Source: Flaccisagitta enflata (lineage: Eukaryota > Chaetognatha > Sagittoidea > Aphragmophora). From it: a stretch of DNA of 64,000 nt. The notes beneath the pieces are model-generated. The model was not told the DNA's origin. It saw nothing but the letters and a program-made list of their open reading frames with translations, and made no database searches. The position numbers and the translations under genes were made by a program. Location of the stretch: positions 44,144,001 to 44,208,000 of the forward strand of contig OZ231126.1 of assembly GCA_965153355.1 (NCBI GenBank), in the 5' to 3' direction. Numbering within the stretch: position 1 is the first letter of the stretch; each line of letters opens with the position of its first letter. This document shows, piece by piece, positions 1 through 11,040 of this stretch.

Positions 1-260
1 GACATTGATTTAACATAAAGGGGTAAATCTATTGATTACTTGAGAAGCATCTTAAGAGGATTACCACATTTTCACTTAAAATTATGTGAAGGCTAAACTA
101 ATGAACTCAGTCTCATGAAATTTCACATGAAAGAATGGTAACTCATGTGCTTTCAGACGCAACCAACCAGGATTTCTCAAAATGAATAGTTATGGCACTG
201 TAAAGGTTTTGCTGGTATCACTTGCTTTTAAAAATAGGGTATGATCGTTAGGCCTATGCA

Positions 261-261
<1 letters not shown>
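1..261. other. Unassigned AT-rich sequence
   Basis: I see no open frame, inverted repeat or familiar repeat end here. It borders the first (TG)n tract. Confidence 0.4.
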
Positions 262-263
<2 letters not shown>

Positions 264-350
<87 letters not shown>

Positions 351-364
351 AGTGTGTGTGTGTG
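264..364. repeat. (TG)n microsatellite
   Basis: About 100 bp of nearly uninterrupted TG dinucleotides, with a few interruptions at the right edge. Confidence 0.97.
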
Positions 365-436
365 AGCAGGGTGTCACAAAGTGCCCGAGCACGCGAGCGG
401 CGCTCGTAGGAAGCTAGCTAGGCTGGTAGGAAGCAA

Positions 437-1145
437 AGGGGGAAGGAAAGAAAGAAAAAAAGTGGAAGAAGGAAAGAAAGAAAGGAAGGAAAAGGAAGGA
501 AAGGAAGAAGGAAAGAAAGAAGGAAGGAAAGAAGGAAGGAAGGAAAGAAGGAAGGAAGTAAGGAAGGAAAGAAGGAAGGAAGGAAGGTAGGAAGAAGAAA
601 GGCAGATAAAGTTTTTTCCTCTTGTTTGTAAATGAAGGAAGGAGAGAAGGAAGGAAGGAAGGAATAAAGGAAGGAAAGAAGGGAGGAGAGAAGGAAGGAA
701 GAAAGGAAGAGGAAAGGCAGAAAAAGTTTTTTCTTTTGTTTGTAAAGGAAGGAATGGAAGGAGGGAAAGCAGGAAGGAAGGAAGGAAGGAAGAAATCAGC
801 AGAAAAAGTTTATTCTCTCTGTTTGTAAAGAAACGAACGAAGGAAAGAAGGAAAGAAAGAAGGAAGGGAGGAAGGAAAAAAGGAAGGAAAAAGAAAAACA
901 AAAAAAGTTTTTTCCTCTTGTTTACATAGAAAGGAAAGAAGGAAGAAAGAAAGGAAGGAAGGAAGGAAGGAAGAAAGGAAGGTAGGAGGAAGAGTGGCAG
1001 AAAAAGTTTTTCTCCTCTTGTTTATAGAGAAAGGAGGGAAAAAACAAAGGAAGGAAGGAAAAAAAGAAGGAAGGAATTAAGGAAGAAGGATGGAAGGAAG
1101 GAGGAAAAAAGGCAAAATGTATTTTTTCCTTCTGTATGTAAAGCC
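437..1145. repeat. Purine-rich GGAA array with higher-order units
   Basis: About 700 bp of GGAA/GAAA purine tract on the + strand. It is interrupted about every 100-115 bp by the same island, GCAGAAAAAGTTTTTTCCTC followed by TTGTTTGTAAA, near 600, 716, 795, 893, 997 and 1105. The array is therefore a higher-order tandem repeat, not a plain tetranucleotide tract. The long frames read across it on both strands are low-complexity artefacts. Confidence 0.9.
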
Positions 1146-1606
1146 TTCTTAAATACGCTTGTTTGTTTAGATGAAATCCTAGTTCAAAAGAAAATCAAGC
1201 CTTAAAAATCCCAGCCTCAAGGCTCAAAGCCCCCGCCTTAAGGCTCAAATCCTAACCTCGAGCGATGTCACTATCTAATATTTATCAAAAGCGCCTGGGG
1301 CGCTAATTAGAAAAAATATGGTACATCATGTAACACAATATGTTCAACATGCAGTAATCATACGCATTTCCAGTAGGAAGAACACGTGGAGAAATTTTGC
1401 TCGTAGAAAGCAAAAAATTATGTGACGCCCTGTGTGTGAGTGTGTGAGTGTGTACTAGCGTTTGTGTGCGTAATTTGCAGTTGAAGTGTTTCTGAGGGGA
1501 GGGGGAGATGACTCATAAGTCATCACTGTGTGATTTGAAATTCATTTTAGATTGCTAAGCTTGACCAGTGCGTAGTGATAGCAAGACGTTCCTATTGTTC
1601 AAACGA
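1146..1606. other. Unassigned; short minisatellite scrap
   Basis: About three decayed 20-bp GGCTCAAATCCYAGCCTCAA units occur near 1195-1260, related to the minisatellites elsewhere in the window. A GGCGCTAATTAG motif near 1296 recurs near 21367. I see no gene. Confidence 0.5.
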
Positions 1607-2141
1607 TTTTTAGTCGCGTGCTACGCGACTCTACACCCCGCTTTGTCCGTCGGTCGGTCGGTCACACTTTACTTTTTTTTATTCGTTTTATTCCTACTAG
1701 TTTATTTTAAGTCAAATAGGTCATTTAAAGTCAAATTAGATCATTTTAGGTCAGTTTAAGTCAATTTAAGTCATTTGAGTTATTTTAATAGTTTTCATCA
1801 TTTTAGTGATTTTAGGACTGTTTAAGTCAATTTAGGTCAGCTGAATAAAATTTCAGTAAATCTAGGTCAATTTAAGTCATTTTAAGTCATTTTATGTCAA
1901 TTTAAGTCATTTAAAGTCATTTTATACCAATTAAAATCAATTTAAGTTATTTTAGTCACTAAATCTTTTTAGTCATTTTAGGTCAAATTAGGGCATTTTA
2001 AGTCATTTTAGGTCGTTTTAAATTATTTTAAGTCATGTTATATAAATTAAATTCAATAAAAGTCATTTTAGTTATGTGGTTATGTAATAAAGTAATTACA
2101 TATTTAAGTCTCGCGCGCGACTTTTAGGTGTTGGCCTTGTT
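1607..2141 (-). mobile_element. CGACT-hairpin family, long AAGTCATTTT-array copy
   Basis: On the + strand it opens with TTTTTAGTCGCG...CGCGACT (hairpin end, 1607-1630), then CTCTACACCCCGCTTTGTCC and GTCGGTCGGTCGGTC. About 430 bp follow of degenerate 10-11-bp units of AAGTCATTTT type. It closes with CGCGCGCGACTTTTAGGTGT then TGGCCTTGTT, the reverse complement of the AAGGCC left end. Copies at 15265-15625 and 58228-58748 have the same layout. No protein frame is present, so it is a non-autonomous repeat. Confidence 0.8.
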
Positions 2142-2222
2142 AATCTACTTTGGGATTTTATTTCCTGCGATAATCTTTCGTCCAGTGAACCGCTTAGTCG
2201 CGGCTAGCCCCCAGCAGCCAGG

Positions 2223-2225
<3 letters not shown>

Positions 2226-2281
<56 letters not shown>

Positions 2282-2395
2282 AAAAGACTGATAGACAGAC
2301 AGGCAGGCAGATTGACAGAAAGACAGCCAGACTAACGGAAAGAAGAACATACACTGTATGTCACTGTATGTCACAAAGACAGACATGACAAACAA

Positions 2396-2436
<41 letters not shown>

Positions 2437-2462
2437 AAGACAGACTGACAGAGACACATAGA
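2226..2462. repeat. (GA)n followed by (GACA)n
   Basis: (GA) dinucleotides at 2226-2259 pass into GACA tetramers to about 2450, with interruptions near 2285-2395. It lies upstream of the zinc-finger exons. Confidence 0.95.
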
Positions 2463-2738
2463 AACACCCAAGGTTGAATTGAAAAAAAGGACGCTTTCTC
2501 GAGGTGGTGTTACAAGGAGTGACGTACGTTAGTGAGGGTTCACAAGACATGTAAATTAGATTGAGTTAATTGTTGGATATAGTTTCTCTTACCATAATCA
2601 TGATGCACAAGCACTTCTTTAGCCGACCTTGTTACCCCTCCGAAGGATCCAGAAACCAAACACTGATGATGAAGCTATTCTTTTGATTTTCATAGTGAAA
2701 AATCTACATGAATCTTATTTTATCTTTTCCTGCATCAG

Positions 2739-2896
2739 GGGATCGAAGTGAGAGTCCAGTGTCATCCTCACCTCCTCCTCCGGCACCTCCTCATCATCCG
2801 CCTCTTCCGCCTCATCTTGGCAACCCATCTCCTCACGGTGGTCTCAATGGCGGCAATTCTCATCGGGGGAACTCTCAATACCCTCATCACCTTCAG
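2739..2896 (+). CDS. Zinc-finger protein, penultimate coding exon
   Basis: A 158-bp exon I infer from TGCATCAG/GGGATC (acceptor AG at 2737-2738) and CTTCAG/GTGAGC (donor at 2897). Read in frame it encodes about 52 residues rich in Pro, His, Ser, Gly and Asn, including SSPPPPAPPHHPP, with no folded domain. It ends in phase 0, which matches the next exon opening on a whole codon at 3251. It starts with the last two bases of a split codon, so at least one more exon lies upstream; I could not find it in 1-2738. The function is probably a disordered linker of a nuclear DNA-binding protein. Exon borders are read by eye and need transcript support. Confidence 0.7.
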
Positions 2897-3091
2897 GTGA
2901 GCCATACACTGTTTTAAGTCTCGTGCACGCCACTGTGCGGGTTTCTGTGTCGCTGGGTCCGTCGGTCGTAAACATTGTGTTTTGTGGTACAATACTCTTA
3001 CTTATTTTATGCTGTATGAATGTATGTTTCAACTCCACTGATTAGTTCTTGGTTGACAAACAGTTGATGTAATTGCATTTTTGAATTATTT

Positions 3092-3167
<76 letters not shown>

Positions 3168-3250
3168 TCACACACAAACACACACCCACACACACACAAA
3201 CAATCAAACAAATAAACAAACAAACAAACAAAAACAAAACGCTCAAACAG
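2897..3250 (+). other. Intron of the zinc-finger gene
   Basis: Begins GTGAGC and ends AAACAG. A degenerate minus-strand end of the CGACT-hairpin family lies at about 2914-2970 (AAGTCTCGTGCACGCCACT with GGGTCCGTCGGTCG). A (CT)n tract at 3098-3160 and A/C-rich repeats separate the likely branch region from the acceptor. The immediate acceptor context is not pyrimidine-rich. Confidence 0.65.
3098..3230. repeat. (CT)n then (CA)/(CAAA)n in intron
   Basis: About 60 bp of CT dinucleotides, then CACACA and ACAAACAA stretches, ending 20 bp before the predicted acceptor. Confidence 0.95.
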
Positions 3251-3784
3251 CCTCATCTCAGTCCCGCATCGTTGCTGAACAGCCTTACAGCGTCGGCGGT
3301 CTCCTCGGCTGGCGACCGGGGCGCAAATTCCTCAGGTGGAGCTCTCAACTCGCTCGTCAATTCCTCGCTGGTCGGCGGCGCCGGCGGCGAAGTCGTCCCG
3401 CATCCTCATCAATTTGGAGGCGGCGGCGGTGGAAGAGGCGGTTTGGGTGGTGTTCCGACATCGTTGAGCGGCCTTTTCGGCGGCCTCGGTAACTTGGCAG
3501 CCTTGAAGGGATCGACCGGGCTGGGCGTCGGCGGCATCGGCGGGGGCGGTGATATGGGCGCGGCCGGAGGCAGGCACGAATGTCCCTACTGCGGTCAGTC
3601 GGTGTCTACGAAGCAAGGGCTAGACCAACATGTCAGACTTAAACACACTCACGTCGGTATCAAACCTTGGAAATGCGCGTACTGCGATCACGCTTCGGCG
3701 CTCAAGGGCAATTGTCAAAAACACATTCTCAGAAATCATCCCGGATGCGAGGTCAGAATTGAGAAAATACATCACGTAGAATGA
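3251..3784 (+). CDS. C2H2 zinc-finger protein, last coding exon
   Basis: The exon follows acceptor AAACAG (3245-3250) and runs 177 codons to TGA at 3782-3784. The first ~100 residues are Ser/Gly/Asn-rich with Gly runs (FGGGGGGRGGLGG). Two C2H2 fingers follow, each C-x2-C-x12-H-x4-H: finger 1 starts CPYCGQS (about residue 111) and ends RLKH, finger 2 starts CAYCDHASALK (about 142) and ends LRNH. They are joined by THVGIKPWK, close to the classical TGEKP-type linker. A basic tail ending KIHHVE closes the protein. C2H2 fingers bind DNA or sometimes RNA, so a nuclear transcription-factor role is likely. I cannot assign an ortholog; a BTB-zinc-finger isoform end of the lola type is one possibility. 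The body of the gene lies upstream and was not found. Confidence 0.85.
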   Translation, partial: PHLSPASLLNSLTASAVSSAGDRGANSSGGALNSLVNSSLVGGAGGEVVPHPHQFGGGGGGRGGLGGVPTSLSGLFGGLGNLAALKGSTGLGVGGIGGGGDMGAAGGRHECPYCGQSVSTKQGLDQHVRLKHTHVGIKPWKCAYCDHASALKGNCQKHILRNHPGCEVRIEKIHHVE

Positions 3785-5220
3785 AGCAAAGACGATAAGG
3801 AAATTTCAAGACTACAGACTATGCATCCACCCCCCAGAAAACCCAAACTTTACAAGAAGGTTGTTAAAAAAAAAGTGCCATCGCGGAAAAAAAGTAGTTT
3901 AAAAACCCACCTCTCGATTTAGTATGGAAATAAGGTATGGTTGCTAATAGCATTATACATTAAATTTAAAGAACGATCCATATTTCTTATATGCTGGCCC
4001 TGCCCCCCTAAAAAAACGCAAACTGTTCCATATTCGAAAGAAAAACTGAAAGAAGTTACCTAGACAAAACGAACTGTAGTGATTCATTTACTTCCTAGAA
4101 TTCCAAACGTCCCTTTTAATCTTTGACAGTCCTTGACCAGCTATTGACACTTTTTTTCCTGCCATCATTTTCCCATTAACTGAAGCTGTAGTTTCACGAG
4201 GAAGCAAATATTACCTATTCACTGTTCCACTTGGATGCTTCATGCAGCAAAAGTTGAGAATTTCTTTTCACCCTGCTTATCTAATGAAGAGTGGCTAATT
4301 TTAATTTCTTTTTATCAAATTTCTTTTATCTTTTATTTTTTAGCAAGTTTTTTGTAAGACTTGATTTGCTTTATAGTATATTATACCGTGGAATAAATCA
4401 ACATGCTGATATTCTTTGAAATAGTTAAAACTGATTTTTCCTCTCTATAACATTATCTATTTGCATAGCTCTTACATAGTTGTGATGGGTCCGCGGATTG
4501 AACACCAGTAAGAGCTCCAAAGGCTCTTGTCCTTATTGTAGATATTGTTGAGTAGTAATGTTGTCCAACTTTCATAGTATATATTTCATTTTTTAATTCT
4601 AAAATAAATACTATGATGAAGTAACATAACTACTTCGGAAATTTTGTATTGATATTGATTTCTATGGGTAACAAAAAAGTCAAAAATGAAGAAATAAAAA
4701 AAAAAACGCTCATCTTTATGATTTTCAAAATAAACATGAGCAGGAGGCCGTTTCACTGCAAGAGCTAAGGATTGGGGTATTACCCTACACTTCCACAAAT
4801 GATTCAGTCAAACGATTTTTTAATTTTCAAAAAGAAGAATAAATGGAAAATATTCATTGACGGTACTTTCGGTAAGCTTTTATCGCGCTCTTTTTCTTTC
4901 TTTTTTTTGGCAGACTTTTCTAGTCTTAGTTTTCTTAAAAACGCTTGGGGGAAATTTGTTTACAAGAAAATTCAAGGCACAGAATGCCATGGAAACGACC
5001 GGATAGAATTCTAAAAAATGTAGGGTGAAGAGATACTCGTAACTTTTGCTATGTGAAGCTTTCAAATGTCCCACTGGCTCAGTCAATCAAAAGCAGGAAA
5101 ATGAGGAATAAGAAGGGCTTCAGACTCTTGACATGATGCCTTTATCTTTCTTGTTCATTCTCAAGGATCAGTTTAATTTCAACTAATCGCTTTTGATGAA
5201 AACCAGTAAGAAATACTCTA
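3785..5220 (+). other. Likely 3' UTR and downstream sequence
   Basis: AT-rich, with no convincing frame. A canonical AATAAA lies at about 4392-4397, 610 bp after the stop codon, and further AATAAA-like words occur near 4600. Any of these could end the zinc-finger transcript. Near 5040-5065, TTTTGCTATGTGAAGC is a stray end of the TIR repeat described at 9645. Confidence 0.35.
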
Positions 5221-5379
5221 AAGGTGCGTCTGCATTAATTTGCTTATTCGGATAATTTATTTGGATAATAATATCCTGAAATTTTATGTAGTAAATTTTG
5301 TAAATTCCCTATGTAGAATATCCGGATATTGATATCCAGATAAAATATCCGAATAAGCGAATCAATGCAGACGCACCTT
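5221..5379. mobile_element. 159-bp MITE with ~40-bp inverted repeats
   Basis: The left end AAGGTGCGTCTGCATTAATT, continuing TGCTTATTCGGATA, is mirrored by the right end TATCCGAATAAGCGAATCAA then TGCAGACGCACCTT, with few mismatches over about 40 bp. The short AT-rich core has no frame. The flanks (CTA left, ATG right) do not give a clear target duplication. If the ends are trimmed by one base, TAA and TAT would be a degraded TWA site. Confidence 0.8.
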
Positions 5380-7304
5380 ATGTAGCCTTCATTCACGGTT
5401 GAAAATTGAACTGTCAGTATCAACACCTTTAATCCTAACCGCAGGCCTCTTCTTCATGTTCCAATGTTCCACCTCTCTGCAAAGCTCCGCGAATATTTTG
5501 TTACCCCATTTTTACCCTTCTCAAGCACCCCGATTTTGGTGGTCTTCATTATTCTAAAGACCCCCTTGCCCCTTCTATTTTGTATAATGTAAACATATGC
5601 CACTTATGGTTGCTGCAAATTCGTTTCATTCCTATGTTTTAAGTTTTTTGATTCCCAAATATTACATTGATTTGTTTTGGTTCTTCCTGTTTCTGCAAAG
5701 AGTCTTGAAAATGTATAAAGTTTTTTTTTAGAATTGAAGTTGTTACTCCTGTACATCTTATAGTGAATGCATCTAGCATAAACTTAGACTTGTTCAATGT
5801 CTTCAGTGATTATTAGTCATTTTGTATTGTGAAAATATTTCTTAGATGAAATAATCCATTCTGTTCGATAAGAACGATCAAGATTGTGCATACTCATGCA
5901 TCCTTTGTTTCCCCTTACATGCTTTCTTGTTTTTGTCAGCTCCACAAAAAGATGGTCGTCGAAATTAGAACTAACTTATCCGATATTAATTTATTATTAT
6001 TGAGTGCCAAATTTTTTCCCCAATATGCGAGTGCCAAATTGATCAGACGTAGCGTGATTTTTTTTAATATTACACCTCTAAGAATTTCATTCAAAATCTG
6101 AATTGGTTCCTGAAAAGTTAAGTAGAATTCTTGCTGCTCTTAACAGAGTAATGTATGTCATAAGTTTTACGAAATTAACTACTTAATGAATATTGTGGAA
6201 TGACTTGTTATGATCTTGTTACATAGTATACGCCTAATGTCTTCTTAAAAAAGTACTTTTTGTATTAAACGGTACCACCCAGTTCTACTGTCCGTCGTAT
6301 TTTGATAAGCAATATCAATTATCGTAGTTTGTACAGAGGGCGACATATGTTACTCCTTCTAATGATCTTTGTCACCAATTTAGATCACGACCTCAGCATG
6401 GTGATATTCATGTCAGGAATCTGTCAGAAGTGATTTAATTTATAGACATGTTTAGTGGTAGTTCTTAAAGTAAAGAGCGAAAGTTATCGCCAAATAACAT
6501 TTGCTGTGTCGTTTTAATGCGGGAAAGCTTTCTTATTTTGTATACAACTTTTCCAGAGTTTGAACTAAGTTGATGAGGACATCAGGCTAAAACTTCGCAC
6601 ATAATTCTTTGAATATGAAAAAGCCGTTATGTACTTTTTATTAAATTTCGGAGTATGGTATGAACATTGGTAAATAATTTACTTAATTCAGGCATACAGA
6701 TTGTGGAGAAGCGGGAAGATCTTGCACAATGACATTGGTAAAAAATGAAAAAAAAAATATTTTATTTCAAAGTTGGACAAATCATTTCTTCATTGGATTA
6801 TCTTAATAACAATGTTTTTTTTCCAAAAATCTATCATTTTTAAGATTGATATAATGAAAGTAGACTTGATTTTTCCATATTAGACTGCATTCTGTTTGTC
6901 GGAATCTTGCGAGAAAAATTTTTGCTTCCCGGAAGCATGGAAGAATATCTTTATCTGACTTAATTATACAAAAAATTACATTTGAGCATAAGTAGAAGAA
7001 ATGAGTCTTAAAATTAAAACTATTATGTTCAATAAAAGTATTTCATACATACATTCAAGAGTAAAAATACACAAAAATTTTAGGACGTTTCGGGCTTGGA
7101 AAAAAAAAATTACTAGGCCTTTTGAAATAATATGGATGCAAGGAAGAGAAACGAACAATTAGTATAATTTTCCTCTTGCTTTCGTCCTTTCGTAAAAAGT
7201 GTACTTAAGCTTTATCAACCGCGATCAGTATTCTAATTTCGTCTGAGAGACAATTTTAGCGTGTTTCGATATAACATAAGAGGAACTGTCCAAATTTTAA
7301 AATT
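5380..7304. other. AT-rich intergenic sequence, nothing recognised
   Basis: About 1.9 kb with only short AT-rich frames and no repeat ends, splice-bounded exon or RNA gene that I can support. Confidence 0.4.
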
Positions 7305-7307
7305 CCC

Positions 7308-7799
7308 CCCCCCTTTTGGGCAGCGGCCCCGAAGGGGCCGATGACCTATGCTTTCACATATGCAGAAATTTCTCCCTTTCCTCCTTCAGTGTACCCCCCC
7401 CTCCAGACTCCAGGCCCATATCTCAGCCTCAAGACCCAAATTCTAGCCTTGAGGCACAAATCCCAGCCTGGAGGCTCAAATCCCAGCCTGGAGGCTCAAA
7501 TTTCAGCCTGGAAGCTCAAATCCCAGCCTCAAGGCTCAAATCCCAGCCTTGAGGCTCAAATCCCAGCCTTGAGGCTCAAATCCCAGCCCCGAGGCTCAAA
7601 TCCCAGCCCCGAGGCTCAAATCCCAGCCCCGAGGCTCAAATCCCAGCCTCAAGGCCCTAATTCCAGCCTTGAGTCTCAAATAAAAACAGCATAGGTCATC
7701 GGCTCCTTCGGGGCCGCTGCCCCTCTAACCACCTCACACCCACATAAACTCACATAGGGGCAACGGGTACCGCTGACCATCTAACGCTTTTGCGACTAT
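7308..7799 (-). mobile_element. GC-hairpin element with 20-bp minisatellite
   Basis: Inverted ends each contain a hairpin: GGCAGCGGCCCCGAAGGGGC then CGATGACCTATGC at 7319-7352, and GCATAGGTCATCGGCTCCTT then CGGGGCCGCTGCCCC at 7690-7725. Between them about 13 units of 20 bp (GGCTCAAATCCCAGCCTTGA) fill 7415-7690. Because 20 is not a multiple of 3, every frame stays open and reads as the same 20-residue repeat, so these are not genes. The outer right end reads GGGTACCGCTGACCATCTAA then CGCTTTTGCGACTA. Confidence 0.85.
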
Positions 7800-8440
7800 T
7801 TTTTTTATTGGCTTGTGGCTTCTCCTGAGCTTCTCTGACTCAGAAGCAGATTGTGAAATTTCCTTTCATTTGGAAGGTCCCGCTTAACAGTATCGAAAAA
7901 GAAATTTATATTCAATTGTTTTTTTTTCGCCGTTACAAAATTGTAATGAAGACATAAAAAATGAAAATTGTTTCCCTTTATGAAAGTATACAGTATGACC
8001 TATCAAATAAGAGGAAATTTTCTAAGGATCAACGACTTGAAATTAAGTAAGTAGTAAAAAATCTCAGCCGAAATTCGAAGTTTATGTGTTTCTGTTGGCC
8101 CAGACTCCAAAAGACGCGTTACAAATAATCAGCAGAATCTACATGCCAGAATAGAACGAAAATTATCTAATATAAAATTTTTTTTTACTGTCCAGATCTA
8201 GTTTTGTCATACCCTGGCCCACATGAACCTTAAACAAGCCCGAACTGACAACGATGCGTCCAGACTGTGTCTCTGCGTATATTGATCATGTGACACATAT
8301 GGATTGACAGATGGACAAACAGACAGATGGAACGACAAGAGTAGTAATGGAGGCTCTCAAATCATGTTTGTCTCGCAGTAGATTCAGTGTAGGAACTCGT
8401 CGTAGCCGAAAACGGCCGAAAACCGCGGTTTTTGCACATG
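7800..8440. other. Unassigned AT-rich sequence
   Basis: No gene seen. GACAGATGGACAAACAGACA-type words near 8303-8335 resemble the tetramer zone of the CGACT-hairpin family, without its ends. Confidence 0.4.
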
Positions 8441-8537
8441 CGTAACGGACCGACGGACCGACGGACCGACGGATGGACGGACGGACGGACCGACGGACGG
8501 ACAAACCCTCTTATAGAGATGCGAGGACGCATCTAAA
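8441..8537 (+). mobile_element. CGACT-hairpin family, right-end fragment with variant stem
   Basis: (GGACCGAC)n and GGACGGAC tetramers at 8446-8503 are followed by AAACCCTCTTATAG and a terminal palindrome AGATGCG-AGGA-CGCATCT, then AAAAAA. The stem sequence differs from the AGTCGCG/CGCGACT type but pairs perfectly over 7 bp, so both arms changed together. Confidence 0.75.
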
Positions 8538-9644
8538 AAACTCGGAATATTGTCGATGCACATCAAATTTGTCTGTCAAACAGCGGTGTCAGGTAAGGTA
8601 GAATAACATCCGGCTAAGAGTAGGATGGATAAATTTTAAGCTGCAATATCTTAATGATTTGTTTGTAACCAAATCTTGAATTACTCTTCTTGTCATGAGA
8701 AAATCAGCACAAGTGAAAAATTATCGATGAATCATGATTTCCTACAGTTATTAAGTGGGCTGTGAATTATATTCAGTATTCAGTTTCGTAATGTATTATC
8801 TCAATTTTTTAAAATGGAAAGCCTAAAGCGGTGCGTAACATGTTCACACTAATTTCCTATAAATGCATTTGAACTGTAAGGAAAGGCGCTTCGCGGTCGT
8901 TTTGAGCGTTACATCCAAAATGTTTCATTTCAGACCGCATCTTTTGAAAAAAAAAATCTTTAATATCGTCTCCATCATCTACAGAAACAACTTTTTCATC
9001 GATATATTCTCAAAATGAAGAGATATTTTCACACGCTCATATTCCATCCCCTAAACAATACAGACTCAGATATTTGACCTTTGACCTTAATCTCCATAAT
9101 TGTACCATAATCATTTCCACAACAATCATTCGCAATTTACAACCAATATCCATTCATTTAATAACATGAAACTGTTTCAGGTGCGACATTGATTGTTGGT
9201 CTCTCTCTCCGAGTTATTTTTATTTTGTTTTTTCCACTTTTTTGTTTTGATTTGTTAACTATACAGTCTCTTATGGCACATTTTACTATTGCCTTTTTAT
9301 GTTTTCGTTGATTATTTGAAGCAAGTTCGTGGGTCGAGAAGGTATCTTCGTTGGCGTATGGAAACGTGCCCAAAAGCTCGCAAGAATGTCAACCACACGT
9401 CATGGCCGTTATTCCTCACGCTGACATTCCTACCTCTCGTCCCTCGAATAAAATCGTCCATGTCTTTTTAATCGTATTCATAATCATTATATCATGTCAA
9501 TTTAGAATCATCAAGTCGTTCATAAATCTCCATTGAAATTATAGATTTTGTCGAAAAAAGTCGCCTTCATTGCATATTCAATAAAATGAACAGTTACAGA
9601 CAGAATACATACAAGATATATTGAGTTAGACGGGGGAGGGGGGG
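8538..9644. other. Unassigned sequence
   Basis: About 1.1 kb, AT-rich. A stretch at 9290-9450 has a more balanced composition and short frames on both strands, but no splice-bounded exon I can defend. Confidence 0.35.
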
Positions 9645-10172
9645 GGTTGCGTGCTTCGCATAGCAAAAAATTTGATTTTCTTCTCGTCCCGCTAACCCAA
9701 TATGGAGTGTAAAAAATCATGAGGATGACCGTTTTCTTTTTCTCAAAATTCCTTCATCTTCCGTTTTTGTTTTGGCCTTAAAGTTTACTCAGATTTCCCA
9801 GAATTCAGCAAAATCCTGTGTAGTCTTGTTACAAAAGGAACAATTGTTAATTTTAGAAAACCATGATTTTTGTAAAAATAAATTGAAATATTAGAGCATA
9901 AGTAACGAAAGAGTGTGTGAAAAAGCAGGTAAACAATTCTCAAAAGAGCAGAAGTTTATAAAAGCTAATTCAAAGAAGATCAGCATACTTTTTTTATCCC
10001 ACTGCAATATACAAATTAGGCTCTCAAAAACAATTTTCTAAAAAACGGAAGATGAACAATTTTTGATAAAAGAAAAATGGTAAGGGTCCTAAAATTGCCC
10101 ACTCCACATTAGGTAAAGAGGATGAAAAGAAATAAGCAACTTTTGCTATGTGAAGCACCCAAGGGGGGGGTT
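9645..10172. mobile_element. ~520-bp TIR element (GTGCTTCRCATAGCAAAA ends)
   Basis: Left arm GGTTGCGTGCTTCGCATAGC then AAAA...AACCCAATATGGAGTG; right arm CACTCCACATTAGGTAAAG...CAACTTTTGCTATGTGAAGC then ACCC. The arms are inverted over about 70 bp with scattered differences. The AT-rich core has no frame. A second, decayed copy of the core and right arm lies at 19890-20395. Confidence 0.75.
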
Positions 10173-10310
10173 GGATACTTCACAAAGCAAAAGTCGATTA
10201 TTTCTCTTTACCCAATATGGAGTATCTAATTTAGGACAAAAATCATTCATCTTCTATTTTTTAGCAATTTCAAGGGTTGGGTGCTTCACATAGCAAAAGT
10301 TGGGAGCAGG
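10173..10310. mobile_element. Extra arms of the same TIR element
   Basis: GGATACTTCACAAAGCAAAA (10172) with ACCCAATATGGAGTAT, and GGGTGCTTCACATAGCAAAA (10278), repeat the left-arm sequence twice more. This suggests nested or rearranged copies. Confidence 0.65.
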
Positions 10311-10500
10311 GGCGGCGAGAGGGGGGTCCATCCCCCTCTGAGAAGGGGGGCCCGGGCCCTAGGGGCCTGGGGGCCCTGAGGAAAGGGGAAAAAAAGAAGA
10401 AAAAAAAGGAGAAAAAAAAAAGAAAAGAAAAGAAAAAAGAAAAACAAAAAACAAAAAGAAAGAAGAGAAAAATAAAAGGAAAACAAAGAGTGATCAAATT
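10311..10500. repeat. G-rich island then A/G homopurine tract
   Basis: 10311-10385 is G-rich (GGGGGGCCCGGGCCC-like). 10380-10490 is AAAG/AAAAGAAA homopurine. Frames here are low-complexity. Confidence 0.85.
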
Positions 10501-10554
10501 TAGATTAGATCATTTCATCTAGATTAAAGGCACAAAAAAAACTCAGTAAAACAC

Positions 10555-10720
10555 TATTGCCAGGTTGCATTTCCTGGAGGTAGAACACACTGTTCCCATA
10601 TAGCGATTTAATCAGACTTGAGTGTCTGCGGTACTGATCGGCGGAGAAGTGTTCAGTGGTGTGTGGGGAACATCTCTCACTATTTGGTAAGTTTTTTTTA
10701 AAGCAAACTTTTCGTGAAAT
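10555..10720 (+). repeat. Interspersed repeat, copy 1 of an inverted pair
   Basis: Contains GTTCCCATATAGCGATTTAA then TCAGACTTGAGTGTCT and GGGGAACATC. The reverse complement of these words occurs at 15115-15250. I recognise no coding content. Confidence 0.65.
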
Positions 10721-11040
10721 GCCCTCTATCATCAAGAACAAAAACAGGTCAGGTGGTGGTATCCATTCAACAGAAAGCTTACCTTGTTTCAAGAATAATT
10801 TCTAAACAAATTGGCCAAAATACTTGGAGATGGTCTCGATTTGAAGATATTTGGTTATATTTTATGAAAAAATCCATCATGAGAGATATCAGCCCCTTTG
10901 AGAGTCTGTAAGGGAGTTCCAACACAGGCCAAATGCTTGTAATTGACTGAAATCTGTGTCTTTATTTTTTTCACCTCCCCAAATCATGAAGTCCTTGCGT
11001 ATCTAAATGGAATCCAGTCCATTGGCCTGTCCTATGGTCA

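Noticed and set aside
3095-3250. A second acceptor at CATCTCAG/TCCCGC near 3261
   Set aside because: It would break the phase-0 join with the preceding exon; the acceptor at 3250 keeps the frame.
7341-7694. 117-codon protein with 20-residue repeats
   Set aside because: A 20-bp minisatellite leaves all three frames open with the same repeated peptide; not coding evidence.
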